A stretch of DNA of 64,000 bases from Clarireedia homoeocarpa (lineage: Eukaryota; Ascomycota; Leotiomycetes; Helotiales; Rutstroemiaceae). The notes below the pieces were generated by a model. It worked only from the letters and a program-made list of their open reading frames with translations, was not told the origin of the DNA and made no database searches. Both the position numbers and the translations under genes were made by a program. Below, piece by piece: positions 1-11,610 of the stretch. Positions within the stretch are counted from its first letter, which is position 1. Each line of letters starts with the position of its first letter. The stretch is taken from NCBI GenBank assembly GCA_001465935.1, contig LNKV01000022.1, positions 186,001 through 250,000 on the forward strand, in the 5' to 3' direction.

Positions 1-18
1 TCCGAATCGAAGTTTAAG

Positions 19-1326
19 ATGACTGAGGAGCTATTTCGAAAAGCAAAGGACGCGGCACCAGAATCGCCTGAGTCTTACTGGTCTTACAGTTTATATCGTG
101 GTCCCGAAGTCGATGGCACGCCACAGAAAGTCAAGGTGCATTATTGTCAAACTAAGAACACCACCGACCGCGTCATAAAAGACTACTTTTTGGGCCAGAA
201 AGTTGTGGGGTTTGACATAGAATGGAAGGCGGAAGCACGCGCAGTCGATGGAATCAAGAAGAATGTTTCTCTGGTCCAATTGGCCACGGAGGAACGTATT
301 GGTCTCTTCCACATCGCGTTATTCCCAAAAGACGACCGCGCCGATCTTGTTGCGCCGAACTTGAAGAAGATAATGGAGGATCCAGAGGTCACCAAGGTTG
401 GGGTATCTATAAGAGCAGATTGTACACGACTGCGAAATCATCTTGGCATTGAGTCTGTCTCTCTTTTCGAACTCAGTCACTTATACCGACTTGTTAAGTT
501 CTCCCAATCCAAGGACTACAAGTTGATCAATAAGCGGTTAGTGGCGCTAGCAACTCAAGTTCAAGAACACTTTCATCTCCCTATGTTCAAGGGAGATGTG
601 AGACAAAGTGATTGGAGTCAGGCATTGCGAATGGATCAAATCATCTATGCTGCGTCGGATTCATACGCTTGTATCCATCTGTATAATACAATAGAGCTCA
701 AACGTCAAGCTCTAGATCCCATGCCACCTCGACCCTATCACCTCGACGAAGACAAACCCATCCGTCTAGCAGAAAATGTTCTCGTTCCCCCTGAAGATAC
801 ATCCGAGGAGGTCGAACCGGAGCCCGAAGACTTACCCAAGCCCAAGAGAAAATATACCCGCCGCAAACCCACCACCCCTCAACCTCTCACCCTCGATGCT
901 GATATCTCTCTCGAAGACTCTGACTCCGATTCCGACTATGTCGACCCCGAATTCAAACCCAACTCCAAAAAGTCCTCCCTACCATCCTCCGAATGCGATA
1001 AATCCCCCATCGTTCTCTCAGCCGAAGTTCTTGCCGCCCTCCATCGCGACACTCACCCCACCTCCAAAGCCGCTGCCTCCTCCCTCCGCGCGTATTTCAT
1101 CTGGTACCACAACCCCTCTCTTTCGCTCACGGACATTGCGGCTCTGTTGCGTGATCCGCCGTTGAGTGTGAGTACTGTGGTTACTTATATACTGGGGGCG
1201 GTGAGCAGCGAGGGCTTCGAGTTTGAGGAGGAGAGGATGATGGAGTTGGTGGGGACGTTGTCGAAGGAGGCGCTTTGGATGCGACATAGGGGGTTGGCGA
1301 AGTTGCTGGATATGGGGGGGTACTGA
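19..1326 (+). CDS. WRN/RNase D-like 3'-5' exonuclease with C-terminal helical domain
   Basis: Predicted DEDDy-type 3'-5' exonuclease, 435 aa. The catalytic residues are visible in order: GFDIEW supplies D66 and E68, SIRADCTRL supplies D134, and YAASD supplies Y210 and D214. This is the layout of the WRN exonuclease/RNase D family, which removes nucleotides from 3' ends using two metal ions. An acidic and basic Ser/Pro-rich linker follows (about 240-335, with a KPKRKYTRRK nuclear-localisation-like stretch). Residues about 335-430 look like the small helix-turn-helix domain found at the C-terminus of RecQ/WRN helicases (...LSLTDIAALLRDPPLS...). No helicase domain is present. The six codons before the chosen ATG are open to the window edge, so the true start may lie further left. 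The family call is firm; the substrate (DNA or RNA) is not known. Confidence 0.86.
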   Translation: MTEELFRKAKDAAPESPESYWSYSLYRGPEVDGTPQKVKVHYCQTKNTTDRVIKDYFLGQKVVGFDIEWKAEARAVDGIKKNVSLVQLATEERIGLFHIALFPKDDRADLVAPNLKKIMEDPEVTKVGVSIRADCTRLRNHLGIESVSLFELSHLYRLVKFSQSKDYKLINKRLVALATQVQEHFHLPMFKGDVRQSDWSQALRMDQIIYAASDSYACIHLYNTIELKRQALDPMPPRPYHLDEDKPIRLAENVLVPPEDTSEEVEPEPEDLPKPKRKYTRRKPTTPQPLTLDADISLEDSDSDSDYVDPEFKPNSKKSSLPSSECDKSPIVLSAEVLAALHRDTHPTSKAAASSLRAYFIWYHNPSLSLTDIAALLRDPPLSVSTVVTYILGAVSSEGFEFEEERMMELVGTLSKEALWMRHRGLAKLLDMGGY

Positions 1327-2238
1327 TTTTTGGATGGGTGGGATACGTTGGGATGGGATGGGATGGAATGGAATGGGATTTGGGAGTGGAAAATTGGCGT
1401 TTGAGAGGAAATAGTCGGATTCATTTAACCTAGAGCATGCATACATACATGACTGGATGAGAAAACACCATGGACGAACAGGATATGGATATGGCCATGG
1501 TCATGGTCATGGTTTTTGGCCATTGGGTTGAAGGAAATTGGAACAATCCATGCCAAATATAAGATCGAATCTTATATATTACAAATTTGCAATATAGAGA
1601 GGTATTAGTCCCTGAGGAACTTGTCGACTTGGTGCAATATCATTATGCAGTCAGGCTAGTTGGAAGAGTGTAGGATTATTATAAAGAATTCTTGCAATAC
1701 ATATATATATATTATAAATTACTTCTCACTCCTTAAAAATTCTGCTAGAGCCAAAAGTTTTTGATTTGATCCTCCTTTTAATGTAAAAATTAGAATGGCA
1801 ATAAGCGCGGATAGATGGTCTACTTGCGCTGCGATGGGATGGAGCAGAGTGGAAGAGAATGGAATACAGTAAGACATTAGAACTATGGGATTGAGATTCA
1901 CGGGTATGTAAACTGACTAGTGTGGCAAATAGAGGTGGGATTGGAATGGTATAGGAGAGTAACAAACATTGAAGATTCGCTAATGGTGATTAGCTAGCTA
2001 ACCATGGAAATATCCATCCAGACGCCGATAACTTCCTGTTCATGAGTTGTGTACTAGGATAAATCACGCTATGTGGAGATATCGATCCTTCCGCCAAAAT
2101 TGCGCCCTACTGCTTCGCTGACTTGTAAGATATCTGAAGCATCCTCTAGACAGCTCGTAAGATTTGCTATGAAAAAAGGTCTAGAACTTCACAACATCTG
2201 CCATTCTCATTTACAAGCCAGAACCCTCAACTAACAAC
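1327..2238. other. Intergenic region, tail-to-tail
   Basis: Lies between the converging ends of the exonuclease and the cytochrome b561 genes. It starts with a GGGAT/GGAAT-type repeat (about 1342-1382) and contains short GGATAT/GGTCAT repeats (about 1479-1512) and an AT-rich stretch near 1698-1722. Open frames here are short and low complexity. I see no gene. Confidence 0.6.
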
Positions 2239-3104
2239 TCATTTCAAACCAAACTTCTGCTTCTTGATTCTCGGCACCACGCCCAAAAGGATCAAAACCG
2301 AAGAGACAATCACAGCCCAGCCCTTGATCTTCAACACATTCACGTTGAATGTAGTCCATGTAGCAGCAGAGACTGTCGCGAGCATTAGGACAAAAATCAC
2401 ATAGCCGAATGCGCGGTGATATTTGTAGATCGATTTGGCGTTGGCGACGGAGCCGTAGAGCGAGGGTGTGAAGTATTGCGTTACGCCAACAACAGATTGG
2501 ATTAGAAGGAGGATGTAGGTTATTAGACCGACTGGTGAAGTATTAGTATTAGTAAGATGGGTAGGTGATTTATGAGTGGTGGGCTGGGGAGCGAGATAAG
2601 GACTTACGGATGGCATGGCCGGATTCGAAGTGCGTGCCATTGTGAGCGAACTTATTAACTTCAATGACGACGAGACCGGCGATGAAGACAGACGCCGCGA
2701 CACTGTTGAGGCTTGCGTGGACAAGTGTACCGTTGCGTTTTTGAGCAGCAGTGTGGGTCGGTTGGAGAATGAGAGCGGATTGCAGGAGGACGAGGACACC
2801 GGCGGAGTTAAGAAGAGGATGGGCTGAGAAGAGCATTATGGGGGAGAGGAGTATCGAAGCCCAGATGTGGGCGACTAGGAGGACGGCGCCGACTTGGGCG
2901 AAGGGTGCGGTGCCTGGGAGAGTTGTTAGGCGATGGAGATTGGATTAAAATGTAGGGAAGAAGACTCTTACCAATTCCGAGATTGTACCATAGAGGTTGT
3001 CCATCTTGCTGCGATGCATCTCCTGCTTGTCCAAGCAAAGGCTCATCTTCCCCATAGCTTGGGTCTTGGGGGATATTCTGTGGTATGCCGGTGGTCGAAG
3101 CCAT
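2239..3104 (-). CDS. Cytochrome b561 family membrane protein
   Basis: Three exons (3104-2972, 2913-2608, 2531-2239) join in frame to 243 aa; both introns have clear GT and AG ends. A soluble N-terminal tail of about 45 residues precedes five to six hydrophobic helices. Family hallmarks are FSAHPLLNSAG on helix 2, ESGHAILGLITY around helix 4 and YKYHRAFGYVIF near helix 5; their His residues would bind the two hemes b. Cytochrome b561 proteins pass electrons across endomembranes, usually from ascorbate to ferric iron or monodehydroascorbate. The fungal donor is not established. The gene is divergent from allantoicase with about 670 bp between the starts. The family call is strong; the exact role is inferred. 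Confidence 0.85.
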
Positions 3105-3774
3105 TTTGCGGTCAAAGACTAATGCAGAGAGCTTGGTTGTGCGTATCTAGCAGTTGTGCTGCGCAGACTCGTCAAAGGGTTAAAAGAGAAAAGAAAAAAA
3201 GATAGAGTGGAAACGTAGAAAGTGCGAGAACAGGCGGGCGGCGAGCAATCGACTTGTATATATATGAACAATATCACGAAGTAACTGCCTACCGAGCCTA
3301 CCTAATAGAGAAAGTAGCACATATCCAACATGTATGACGCAAAGATTGCGGGGAATACAAACCAATCAGAGCTCTTGATTCTGTAAGCAAGATTGTAGTA
3401 ATATGGCACAATGCAATCAATGCATTATGGTCGGTTATATTTATAGCTAGGAAGTGCAATGCAAATGGGCATGGATCAATATTGAAGGATTTTGGGCTGA
3501 GCATGAATATGAATGTCGTTTCCGGAACGTGACTTGTACAGATCAGATTTGTGCCTAAGGATCAAAATTCTGTGCTGCGGGGCATCCTTATCGGCACCAT
3601 GATCGGAGGTGTCCGAGTGTGCACGCGAGCATTACTCGATGGAAATTGGAAACTGTAAAAGGTGTCCGACAGATTCTCTTCACTATCCTTCATAGCAGTT
3701 TTCCTTTCTACATTTTCTATTCTCTTCTCTCCCAAGCCTCTATTCATTCTATTTCTTCTGTGCAGATATTCAAG
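3105..3774. promoter_or_regulatory. Divergent intergenic promoter region with a GATA-type site
   Basis: This 670-bp stretch separates the start codons of the cytochrome b561 (-) and allantoicase (+) genes. A GATAAG hexamer on the minus strand (3592-3587) lies about 185 bp before the allantoicase ATG. Purine-catabolic genes of ascomycetes are commonly activated by AreA/NIT2 GATA factors, so the site is plausible, but one hexamer is weak evidence. A pyrimidine-rich leader (about 3690-3770) precedes the allantoicase start. Confidence 0.35.
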
Positions 3775-5054
3775 ATGGTGTTCGAGACCGAATATAAGAC
3801 AGAGGATGTTCCGGTCACACGAGTGGCAGCGGACATGATTGATACTACTTTCCGCTCTTCTACTATTGGTAAGTCTTCTAAAATAACGTGTGGCAGAGTT
3901 CCAAATCGGTCCCCGAGTAGTTTCGGAGATGCTATTCCAGAGATCTCATTGTGATCATATCGATTTTCATACCGAAGGATTGGGTATGATCCTTTGAGGA
4001 CACGGCTAGGAACACTAGTTGTAGCGGGAGAGATAGTATTGAAGATCTTACAAAATGCATATGACTGACACGTTCAATAGATCTGATTTCCGGAACTCTT
4101 GGCGGAAAAGTCCTCTCCTTTTCCGATGAATGGTTTGCAGAAGCAAATAACCTCATTACTCCTACCCCACCCATCAGACAACCAGGTAAAATGGTTTTCA
4201 CCGGTGCCTGGTATGATGGATGGGAGACACGCAGACACAACACTGAGCCTTTTGATTATGTTGTGATTCGTCTGGGTGTGGCGTCTGGGAAGGTTGAAGG
4301 TGTAGAAGTTGATACTGCCTTCTTCAGCGGTAACCATGCACCAGCCATCTCAGTAGAGGGAGTGTTCAGTGATAATGACGAGGAAGTTGTTAGCTGGAAA
4401 GGGGGTCGTGGAAAATGGGAGACTATTGTTGGCCTACAAGAATGTGGTCCTTCTCAGCGGTTTGGGTGGAAGCTGAATGTCCCAACCACCAAGGCATATA
4501 CCCACGTGAGGTTGAATATGTACCCAGATGGCGGTATTGCTAGATTCAGGCTCTTTGGACATGCCGTGCCAGTTTTTCCGGAAGACAAGAATGCCATCTT
4601 TGATCTAGCCGCTGCTCAAAACGGCGGTGTTGCTATCTCTTGCAGTGACCAGCACTTCGGTGTGATTGCAAATTTGATACTTCCAGGCCGTGGAAAGGAC
4701 ATGGGTGATGGATGGGAGACGTCGAGATCTCGAGAAAAGGGTCATGTGGACTGGGCTATTATACGACTTGGAGCACCGGGTACCATTGACAACCTGATTG
4801 TTGATACGGCTTTCTTTAGAGGAAACTTCCCACAAAAGGTGAAGGTTGAAGCTATCAACTGGAGCGGAGAGGGCGAGCCAGGGGTATCAGCCGAGGGATG
4901 GACTGCGGTTGTTGAACCCAGTAAGACGAGCGCTGACAAGGAGCACGAGTTCGATTCGTTGGTAAAGGATAAAACTTTTACTCACGTAAAGTTGATTATG
5001 ATTCCGGATGGTGGAGTAAAGAGGATCCGAGTCTTGGGAAGAAGAAGCGTTTAA
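3775..5054 (+). CDS. DAL2: Allantoicase (allantoate amidinohydrolase, EC 3.5.3.4)
   Basis: Hydrolyses allantoate to ureidoglycolate and urea in purine degradation. Exon 1 (3775-3868) and exon 2 (4081-5054) join in frame (S-T-I-D-L-I-S) to 355 aa, the usual length for the family. Two copies of the allantoicase domain are visible. The first (about 31-190) has SFSDEWFAEANNLI and DGWETRRHN, the second (about 205-350) has SCSDQHFGVIANLI and DGWETSRSRE. Each contains a FDYVVIRLG/VDWAIIRLG strand and a VDTAFF motif. The 212-nt intron is longer than its neighbours. The start follows a pyrimidine-rich leader. The symbol is the yeast orthologue name. The call is firm. Confidence 0.95.
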
Positions 5055-5560
5055 AAGACCCATAGAAGGAGGACAAGAAGCATAGGGCTTGGCGGGCGTA
5101 TCTCTGTTGTAACTCATTAAGAGGATGTCTTCTCGGTCGTGTAAAGTCCCGGGCTGGTAACTTTTGAGACCAATCTGAAGCCATAAAAGTCCAACTATCT
5201 TAGCAACCCGCAAGGGCCTCATCAAACAATGGCGATGTGCATAATATGGACAGTTAAACGGATTCTAAGATAAACATAGTAAGGCTGAATAGACGGCACA
5301 GCCCGTTTCTTTTGCTGGTGAAACCTTGCATCGCACGGACCACTTTGGATGAGTTTCAATGCGCAACTTGCATTGTGCGGCGTCATTCAAAAGTCCAGGT
5401 CACCCATCAGAGCGGCTTCCGTGTGAAACAACTCGACATTCCAAATTATTGGTACGCTCACCAACTGCAGTCTACATATCAACATCTGCAGCCTGGGAAT
5501 TTCAGCCAATTAGAGTACAGCAAATGTTGGCGGAGTACATGTGGGCTTCTAGCTGTTGTG
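5055..5560. other. Intergenic region
   Basis: Contains the allantoicase 3' flank and the leader of the ankyrin-DIL gene. A frame open from 5312 runs into the start chosen at 5561, so a longer N-terminus is possible, but its sequence is not protein-like. Nothing else seen. Confidence 0.5.
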
Positions 5561-8120
5561 ATGGACATCGGGGACAATAATGGAGATTTCGGTGGTGGTT
5601 TTGGAGAGGAAGTGAAGACGCCACGAGCGCTACCAGATGATTTGCCAAAGTCACTGGACGATCGAAAGAATGTGTCTGCGGAGTATGCACCCGAGACGGA
5701 GATGTACGATGCCTGGCAAGGTAGGACAGTCTAGTTACAAACACAAACCAATATTCTAACATGATTAGGACAATCACAATTCCTGACGACACCCGTCCTA
5801 GCCAAACCACTAGAATTCAAGAGCTTGTCGCTGGATAACGACGACTTCGACGACGATATCACGAAACAAAAAATAGGAGATAGCGATACTAGATTGATGG
5901 AAATGTTGGCTGCCCAAGCGGCCCACAGGGATGGCTCGGCGAGCGAGGACGAAGATGCAGTAGCGACAGATGAGAACCTTTCGATCGAGGAGAAGAAGGA
6001 TATACTGCAGAAGGCATTGAATATGGCTGCCAGCAATGGCGATATGGATCGGATAGAGAGGATATTGAATGGAAAAGCAAAGGATCTGGTGGATGTGAAT
6101 GCGCCGGATGAGGAGGGAACCGCGCCGATCATATATGCCAGTTGCTTTGTGAGGATATCACTACATTTGATCGACCTTTACTAATATCTTTTAGGGGCAC
6201 GAAGCAGTTGTGACTGCACTCCTGGATGCGGGCGCGGATGTTGACAAGCAGGATCGAAATCAATGGAGTGCTCTAATGTGGGCAATGACAAACAGACACA
6301 AGGGAATTGCCAAAGCGCTTCTTGATCGGGGTGCATCTGTCGATGTCAAATCTTCAACCGGGAGAACCGCATTTGATTTCGTAGCTCCTGAAAGTGAAAT
6401 AGCTGATTATTTACATGATAGTGGGTATAACATTGGAAATGCTGGTGTCACAGACGATTTTTATAACCCTGGATTTTCGCAAGATCGATTCGAGGAAGAA
6501 ATGGCCGAGAATGAGATGAGGAGACGAATGATGATGGAAAGTGCTAGGGATCTGGAAGTTGACCTGGGGAATATGGGAATCGATGACCAACCAGAATCGC
6601 CAGAAGAGTTGGAAGAAGAAGCTCAAGAGTTCGATTGGACTCGTTGTTTGCATGACCAGATGTTTGTCTTTCAGGAGAGCGAACTCGGACGAATTCTTGA
6701 TATTATCATTACGAACATGTCACCACAGAGATCGCCTTCTCAGAAACCCGTACCAGCAAATATGATCTTTCTCAGTGCAAGGTATGCTCACTATCATGCA
6801 AGTCATGATCTTCTGGCAAAACTACTCATTAGTGCGATGGATAAGATCAACGATGTAGTGGAGGCGCACCAATGGGATATGACCATTCTGGCCTTCTGGA
6901 TTTCCAATGCTACATTGCTGTTACATTATCTGAAGAAGGATGCTGGACTTTCTGAATCGACATCAGAGTTCCAACTTCAACTGGCAGAATTGATCAACGA
7001 GATCTTTATCTTGATCATTCGGGACGCTGAAAGAAGAATGGATAAAGTTCTTGACTCGGCAATGTTGGAACATGAGACTATTCCCGGGTTTGAAGATGTT
7101 ACTTTCCAGCATGAATGGAAATTATTCAAGAGGAAAGCTGCCGTCAAGGAACTGCCAATTGAGAAACGATTCCGACCCCCCTCGCCAAAGCAGAGAGCCA
7201 AGCCCTCGCCCCGCAATGTAACATCATTGTTATCTTCAACCCTCTTTGTGTTAGACTTATACGATATACATTCCGTTATCACGTCTCAGATATTGGCTCA
7301 ATTGCTATACTGGCTCGGCGCCGAGCTTTTTAACAGAATCATGTCTAACAGGAAATACTTGGCCCGCACCAAGGCTATGCAAATACGCATGAACATATCC
7401 AGTTTAGAGGAATGGGCGCGAACGAACAATCGACAACCGGAACATTATGAGCATGGCTCTATGACCTCAAGTGGAGAGATGACGATTGAGGCAGCTCGGA
7501 GGCACCTTGCACCAGTGGTTCAATTATTACAGTGGTTGCAGTGCTTCTCATCACTGGGACAAGATGACCTTGAGGCTTTGGTCGGGACCTTACAACAACT
7601 CACACTGCTAACACCACAGCAACTAATCCACTCTGTGAAGCATTACCGCCCAGAAGTCGGGGAAAAGGGTCTCCCCAAAAGTGCCATGAAATACCTTATC
7701 AATCTCCAAGAAGAAGCCCGACTCCGCAAAGAACGCCAACGCAATTCCCAAAGTACGCGCCGCATGAGCGCACCGTCGACCCCCAAGAAAGGCGCCAACA
7801 ACAGTGTACCCGCAACCCCTGAATCCAACGGCAAAGAACCCAAAACGCAGTCTCCATACGAAGGAGAGCCGTTGGATGACGACGATGATTTACCCGGAAA
7901 CTTACTTCTGGATCCGGCGCTCATGTTACCGTTTTCCCTCCCCTCGAGCACAGATATGTTGGTTAGTTATGGCGCGGGCTTTGGAGGTATGAATAGAGAG
8001 AGGGAGAGGAAGTATATTCCTACTGTGCCGCCGGAGTTCTTGGCGAAGTTGGATTTGAGTGGGGGGAGGGGGGCGCAGTCGTCGTTTCAGGAAAGGGATT
8101 GGGAAAACGAGGAGTTGTAA
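5561..8120 (+). CDS. Ankyrin repeat and DIL (dilute) domain protein
   Basis: Three exons (5561-5720, 5769-6148, 6195-8120) join in frame to 821 aa. An acidic N-terminus is followed by ankyrin repeats at about 145-230 (for example HEAVVTALLDAGADVDKQDR and a following WSALMWAM repeat). A helical DIL-type domain spans about 300-600 (RCLHDQMFVFQESELGRIL, FWISNATLLLHYLKKD, LFNRIMSNRKYLARTKAMQI). The tail is low complexity and acidic. The DIL domain is the cargo-binding globular tail of class V myosins. Free-standing ankyrin-DIL proteins are a conserved fungal family and probably act as trafficking or cytoskeletal adaptors. Phases of both introns fit (phase 1, phase 0). The domain call is firm, the function inferred. 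Confidence 0.88.
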
Positions 8121-9589
8121 GGGAGGTGGGTGATATGATATGGATAGATAAGGTGAGGTGAGGTGGTGGGGGGTTTGGGAAGTGGGAAGAAAAGAAGGAG
8201 GTAAAAAAGAAGACAAGGGAAAGCATTTGGGCATGGATGTATGGCGTTTAGAGGCGTTGGTTTTTGACTTCTTCGTATCTTATACGCGAGGAAGGAAAGA
8301 AGCGAGGAAGGAAAGAAGGGAGGAAGGAAGGAAGGAGAGCGGGATCAATGGTGAGAAAACGAGGTGGACCGCAATGCCAGCATGTTATCTTGCTGTGTGT
8401 GTTGTTGTTCGACGTATGATGGATGAAAGGAAGAAAGGTATATCTAGATCGATGGCCGGGCCATTTTTGAAAGCATAAATCATGAATGTTCAGTTGAAGT
8501 TATTAGCTAGGCGTGGAGAATAGATAGTGTAGAGAAAGAGCGCATGGCATAGGGATTAAGAATCAGATATCGTTCGTGGTGTATTATTCCTGGTCGGAGT
8601 GTTTTTGCCTTGTTGCGGATGCTGGGTTCAGTATCTTCATCCATACACCATCGTTTAATCAACTAAAAGACGGCATTCATCACATTCCCTCGCAGAAAGC
8701 AGTCCATGTGATCCGTTTCGGCGGCTGCAGCGGCTGGGCGTATTTCTACAATTACAAAGATATTTGTACGTGTGAGACTGCCGAGATGGTAATCTTACGG
8801 TACAGAGAAATCTTACGAAATCACTCTACATACAAACACCTGAGAAATAGCGCGCTATGTAAGATTACAAAGACGGGGAGGGTGTTGTATCTCGTGGTTT
8901 GTGTATGGAGGTGCATGTGCGGGAGTCCGTGGGCTTGGGAGAAGTGTTTGAGATGAGTGGTATGTGTGTTGGGGAAGGGGGGGGGTTGTGAACTGTGCTG
9001 TGCTGTGCCTGTGCCTGTGCTACAGTACTTTGTAAGTTTACTGTTTGGGTGGGGTTTCTAATCACAGGAGCGAGGTGTGGGTTTTCCTTGTAGCAAGGAA
9101 TGATCTGCGAGGTCTTGCGTGCGTGCGTCTTCCTTTCTGCGCATCACTCGGTAGGAAATAATAGGTTACGATTCACAAAGTCCTTTATGTTCTTTGCCGT
9201 TTGATGAGCTGAAGCTTGCCTGCTTTCATTGCGATGCTGATTACGCTATCTTGGATTAATAGAATTATACTTGGGCCCAACTACTATAACTGTGGGAATC
9301 AGAGATTGTTTTATAGGAAGTGGGCACGATGGGGTATATATTGATAGCTCTATATACTTGATCTAATGGCGGTGGTAACGATTTTGGTTTGATTCATCTA
9401 TGCCTGCCGTCCGTGGCATCCCGATTCCCGCCCCTTTGTATATCTCCCAATCCAATTCCATGATTCTACGAGTACTCTTTGACGGTAAAAGTTATCTCAT
9501 TAGACGCAGGAATCATGATTTTAGGACGCAGGCCGTGATTCTTGCTCCCAAACTGAACCCTCGTGTTCTTGTGGTCCTGTGTTTGCTTA
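8121..9589. other. Gene-free region with simple repeats
   Basis: Starts with the G-rich 3' flank of the ankyrin-DIL gene and a GAAGGAAG-type purine repeat (about 8288-8338). A CTGTGCTGTGCC repeat lies near 8995-9020. Open frames on both strands are short, Cys/Arg or Ser/Pro rich and without family features. I see no gene. Confidence 0.5.
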
Positions 9590-10619
9590 TTAGCAGATAT
9601 TCCATACTTCAGCAAGACCTATTACCTCGAATGCCCCCCAATCCCACCACGAAACAGCTCCTCCGTCAAAGCGATACGTATACGTATCCCCATCAATGAG
9701 TTTTTCTGGAGTCATGAACAGGGAATCGGGCTTCATTAGTGAAGTGACGATTTGGCTCGGCAAGAGGCTTGCGAAGGTATTAAAATCATTATCCCCAATA
9801 ATGGTATTAGATGTCGGCCAGTCTATTGGGAGCCCGCAATCCTCGTCGCTGTCGCCACCGCGAATGCCATTCCCGTCGTCTACCTCGCCGTGAACTCTCA
9901 TTGGTTCCAAACCTCTGGGAGTGTGATGAAATAGGCTGAAGGAGGTTCGATCGCTGGCGGTGTATTTCTGATTGAAAGTGATAGCACGACATGAAGAGAT
10001 TAGCGGACTGTCTCCAAGATGATCGTCTTTTCCAGTTTATATTCGCTCTTCTTGCTAAGTACATTAGGACCTGAGAGTGATATCGAGAAGACTGGAGCAG
10101 AAGAGCTGCGATAGAATGTCAGTGAGTGTAGCCCATTTTTGTCAGTTATCGCTGTTCTTACATTCTCTCATAGTCCAAAAGCTTTGGTATCTGATATTGA
10201 ACCTTGCCAACAACATCTTCTTCGACTCTGAAAGCCGTGTCATTTGATACTACTAGTGTTGGTCTGCAATCTGTATCGGATTCTTCGATATATACTGTTT
10301 CACCCCAGCGCTCAAGCAGAGTTCCACATCCCCTCTATTCAGCCTTCCCACCACCAAGCCAGAGCAGACTGTAGCTCAACCCAGCTTTGAGTCGTTCGCG
10401 GTAGCTTTCCGGCAGCTCCAGCCGTACAATAAAAGGCCGGTCGAATAAAATCTCTGTGACCTTGTTGTCCGTGATTTTGAAGTCACTACAAGTAATGCTG
10501 CTAGACTTTTGCAATGCTAGCAAACCTTCAGTTTCAGCTAATTCTGCGTCATGGTTCAGGATGTACAAGTTGTAGGTGGTTGCGGGCGAAAAAAGAAAGA
10601 AGATGGACTGAGTAGGCAA
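9590..10619 (-). pseudogene. Decayed copy of an unrecognised fungal family (copy A plus upstream part)
   Basis: I do not recognise the family. The upstream part reads from 10619 (MPTQSIFFLF..., FDRPFIVRLELPE, AGLSYSLLWLGGGKAE), meets an in-frame TAG at about 10337-10335, and continues in the same frame (ERWGETVYIEE) to a GTAAGA donor near 10160. A 56-nt intron would join it to SAPVFSISLSGPNVL at about 10105. There the frame breaks near 10014-10019 by about one base, then continues as GDSPLISSCRAITF, DCGLPIDW, IGDNDFNTFASL, LIDGDTYTYRFDGGAVSWW to the stop at 9590. The second half matches the plus-strand copy at 10803-11610 motif for motif. One stop and one frameshift argue for a pseudogene. 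Confidence 0.55.
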
Positions 10620-10802
10620 ACTTTGGAATTCGAAATATTATTTGAGTATTCACCAACGGTTGGTAGCTAACAGTATCACTGGCATGTCACGGGCTTCGGT
10701 AAATTGAATCTGCAAGCAGTCTCCCAACGCCGAAACAATTCTAGCAAACAGCTCCCATCTGTTTCAACTAGACCCAGAAGCTAACAACCAGAATTGCTAA
10801 CA

Positions 10803-11610
10803 ATGAACCACAGCCTTAGTGCTTCGGTTGTCTCAGTGTCACTCTCGGGTCCTGGCGTCATCTCTGGCAGGACAGACAGCAAAATCAAGAAGACAATCAC
10901 TTATCATGGAGAAAGTCCACTTCTTTCGTCGAGCCGTCCCATCACTCTTACGGCGACGCTCATTGGCAATACTCGAGACATTTTTAGTCTCTTCCGCCGC
11001 TCCTCTCAAGGTCTCGAACTTATGAAACGGGTTGCAGAAAAATAATATCTTTCTTGTTCCGATGCTTTTGACAGCGACGAGGACCATGAGCCATCTGGAG
11101 AAGTTGATTTTGCAGGTGAAGACCATGCTACAGACGAAAATGTAAATGAGCCTCCAGGTGATGATAATACACAGGCTTTAAAGGTTGATGGTTCCACATC
11201 CATCGACAATGGACCGTCTTTGAGAGATGATGGCTCTACACACATTGATGATGACTTGCCTCCGAAAAAGGGCGATGATTCAGGCGACGAGAACGAGACA
11301 AGCGAAGATGAGGATGAGGATTGCGGATTGCGGATTGCGGATTCCTGCTCACCTGCTCACCTGCTCAGACTATGACTACAATATTGGAGACAACCCATTT
11401 GGCACCTGTACAACTCTCTGGCTAGGTCAAAGTATGGCCTTTGAAGTGGGTCCTCATTTTCTGAGGTCAACCGAGGAATTGGTGGACGGTGAGACCTACA
11501 CTTTTGCTGCGATGGAGGAGCTGTTTTATGGTGGGATTGGAGCACATTAGAGATGCGATCTTGTGCTCATATGTGAGGTCTCTGCTGACCATATCATACA
11601 GGATCATAAG
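10803..11610 (+). pseudogene. Decayed divergent paralogue (copy C) of the same unrecognised family
   Basis: Reads SVSLSGPGVISGRTDSKIKK, then GESPLLSSSRPITL and SLFRRSSQGLELM, matching copy A on the other strand. A TAA at 11043-11045 interrupts it, although a weak 50-nt intron (GTTGCA...TTTGACAG) could remove that stop. An acidic spacer follows, longer than in copy A. The frame is then lost in a stretch of slipped short repeats (GGATTGC x3 at 11318-11342, TGCTCACC-type x3 at 11346-11366). It resumes in another frame as YNIGDNPFGTCTTLWLGQ and ELVDGETYTF, and shifts once more near 11505-11512 before GAVLWWDW. At least two frame breaks make it a likely pseudogene. Function unknown. Confidence 0.55.
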
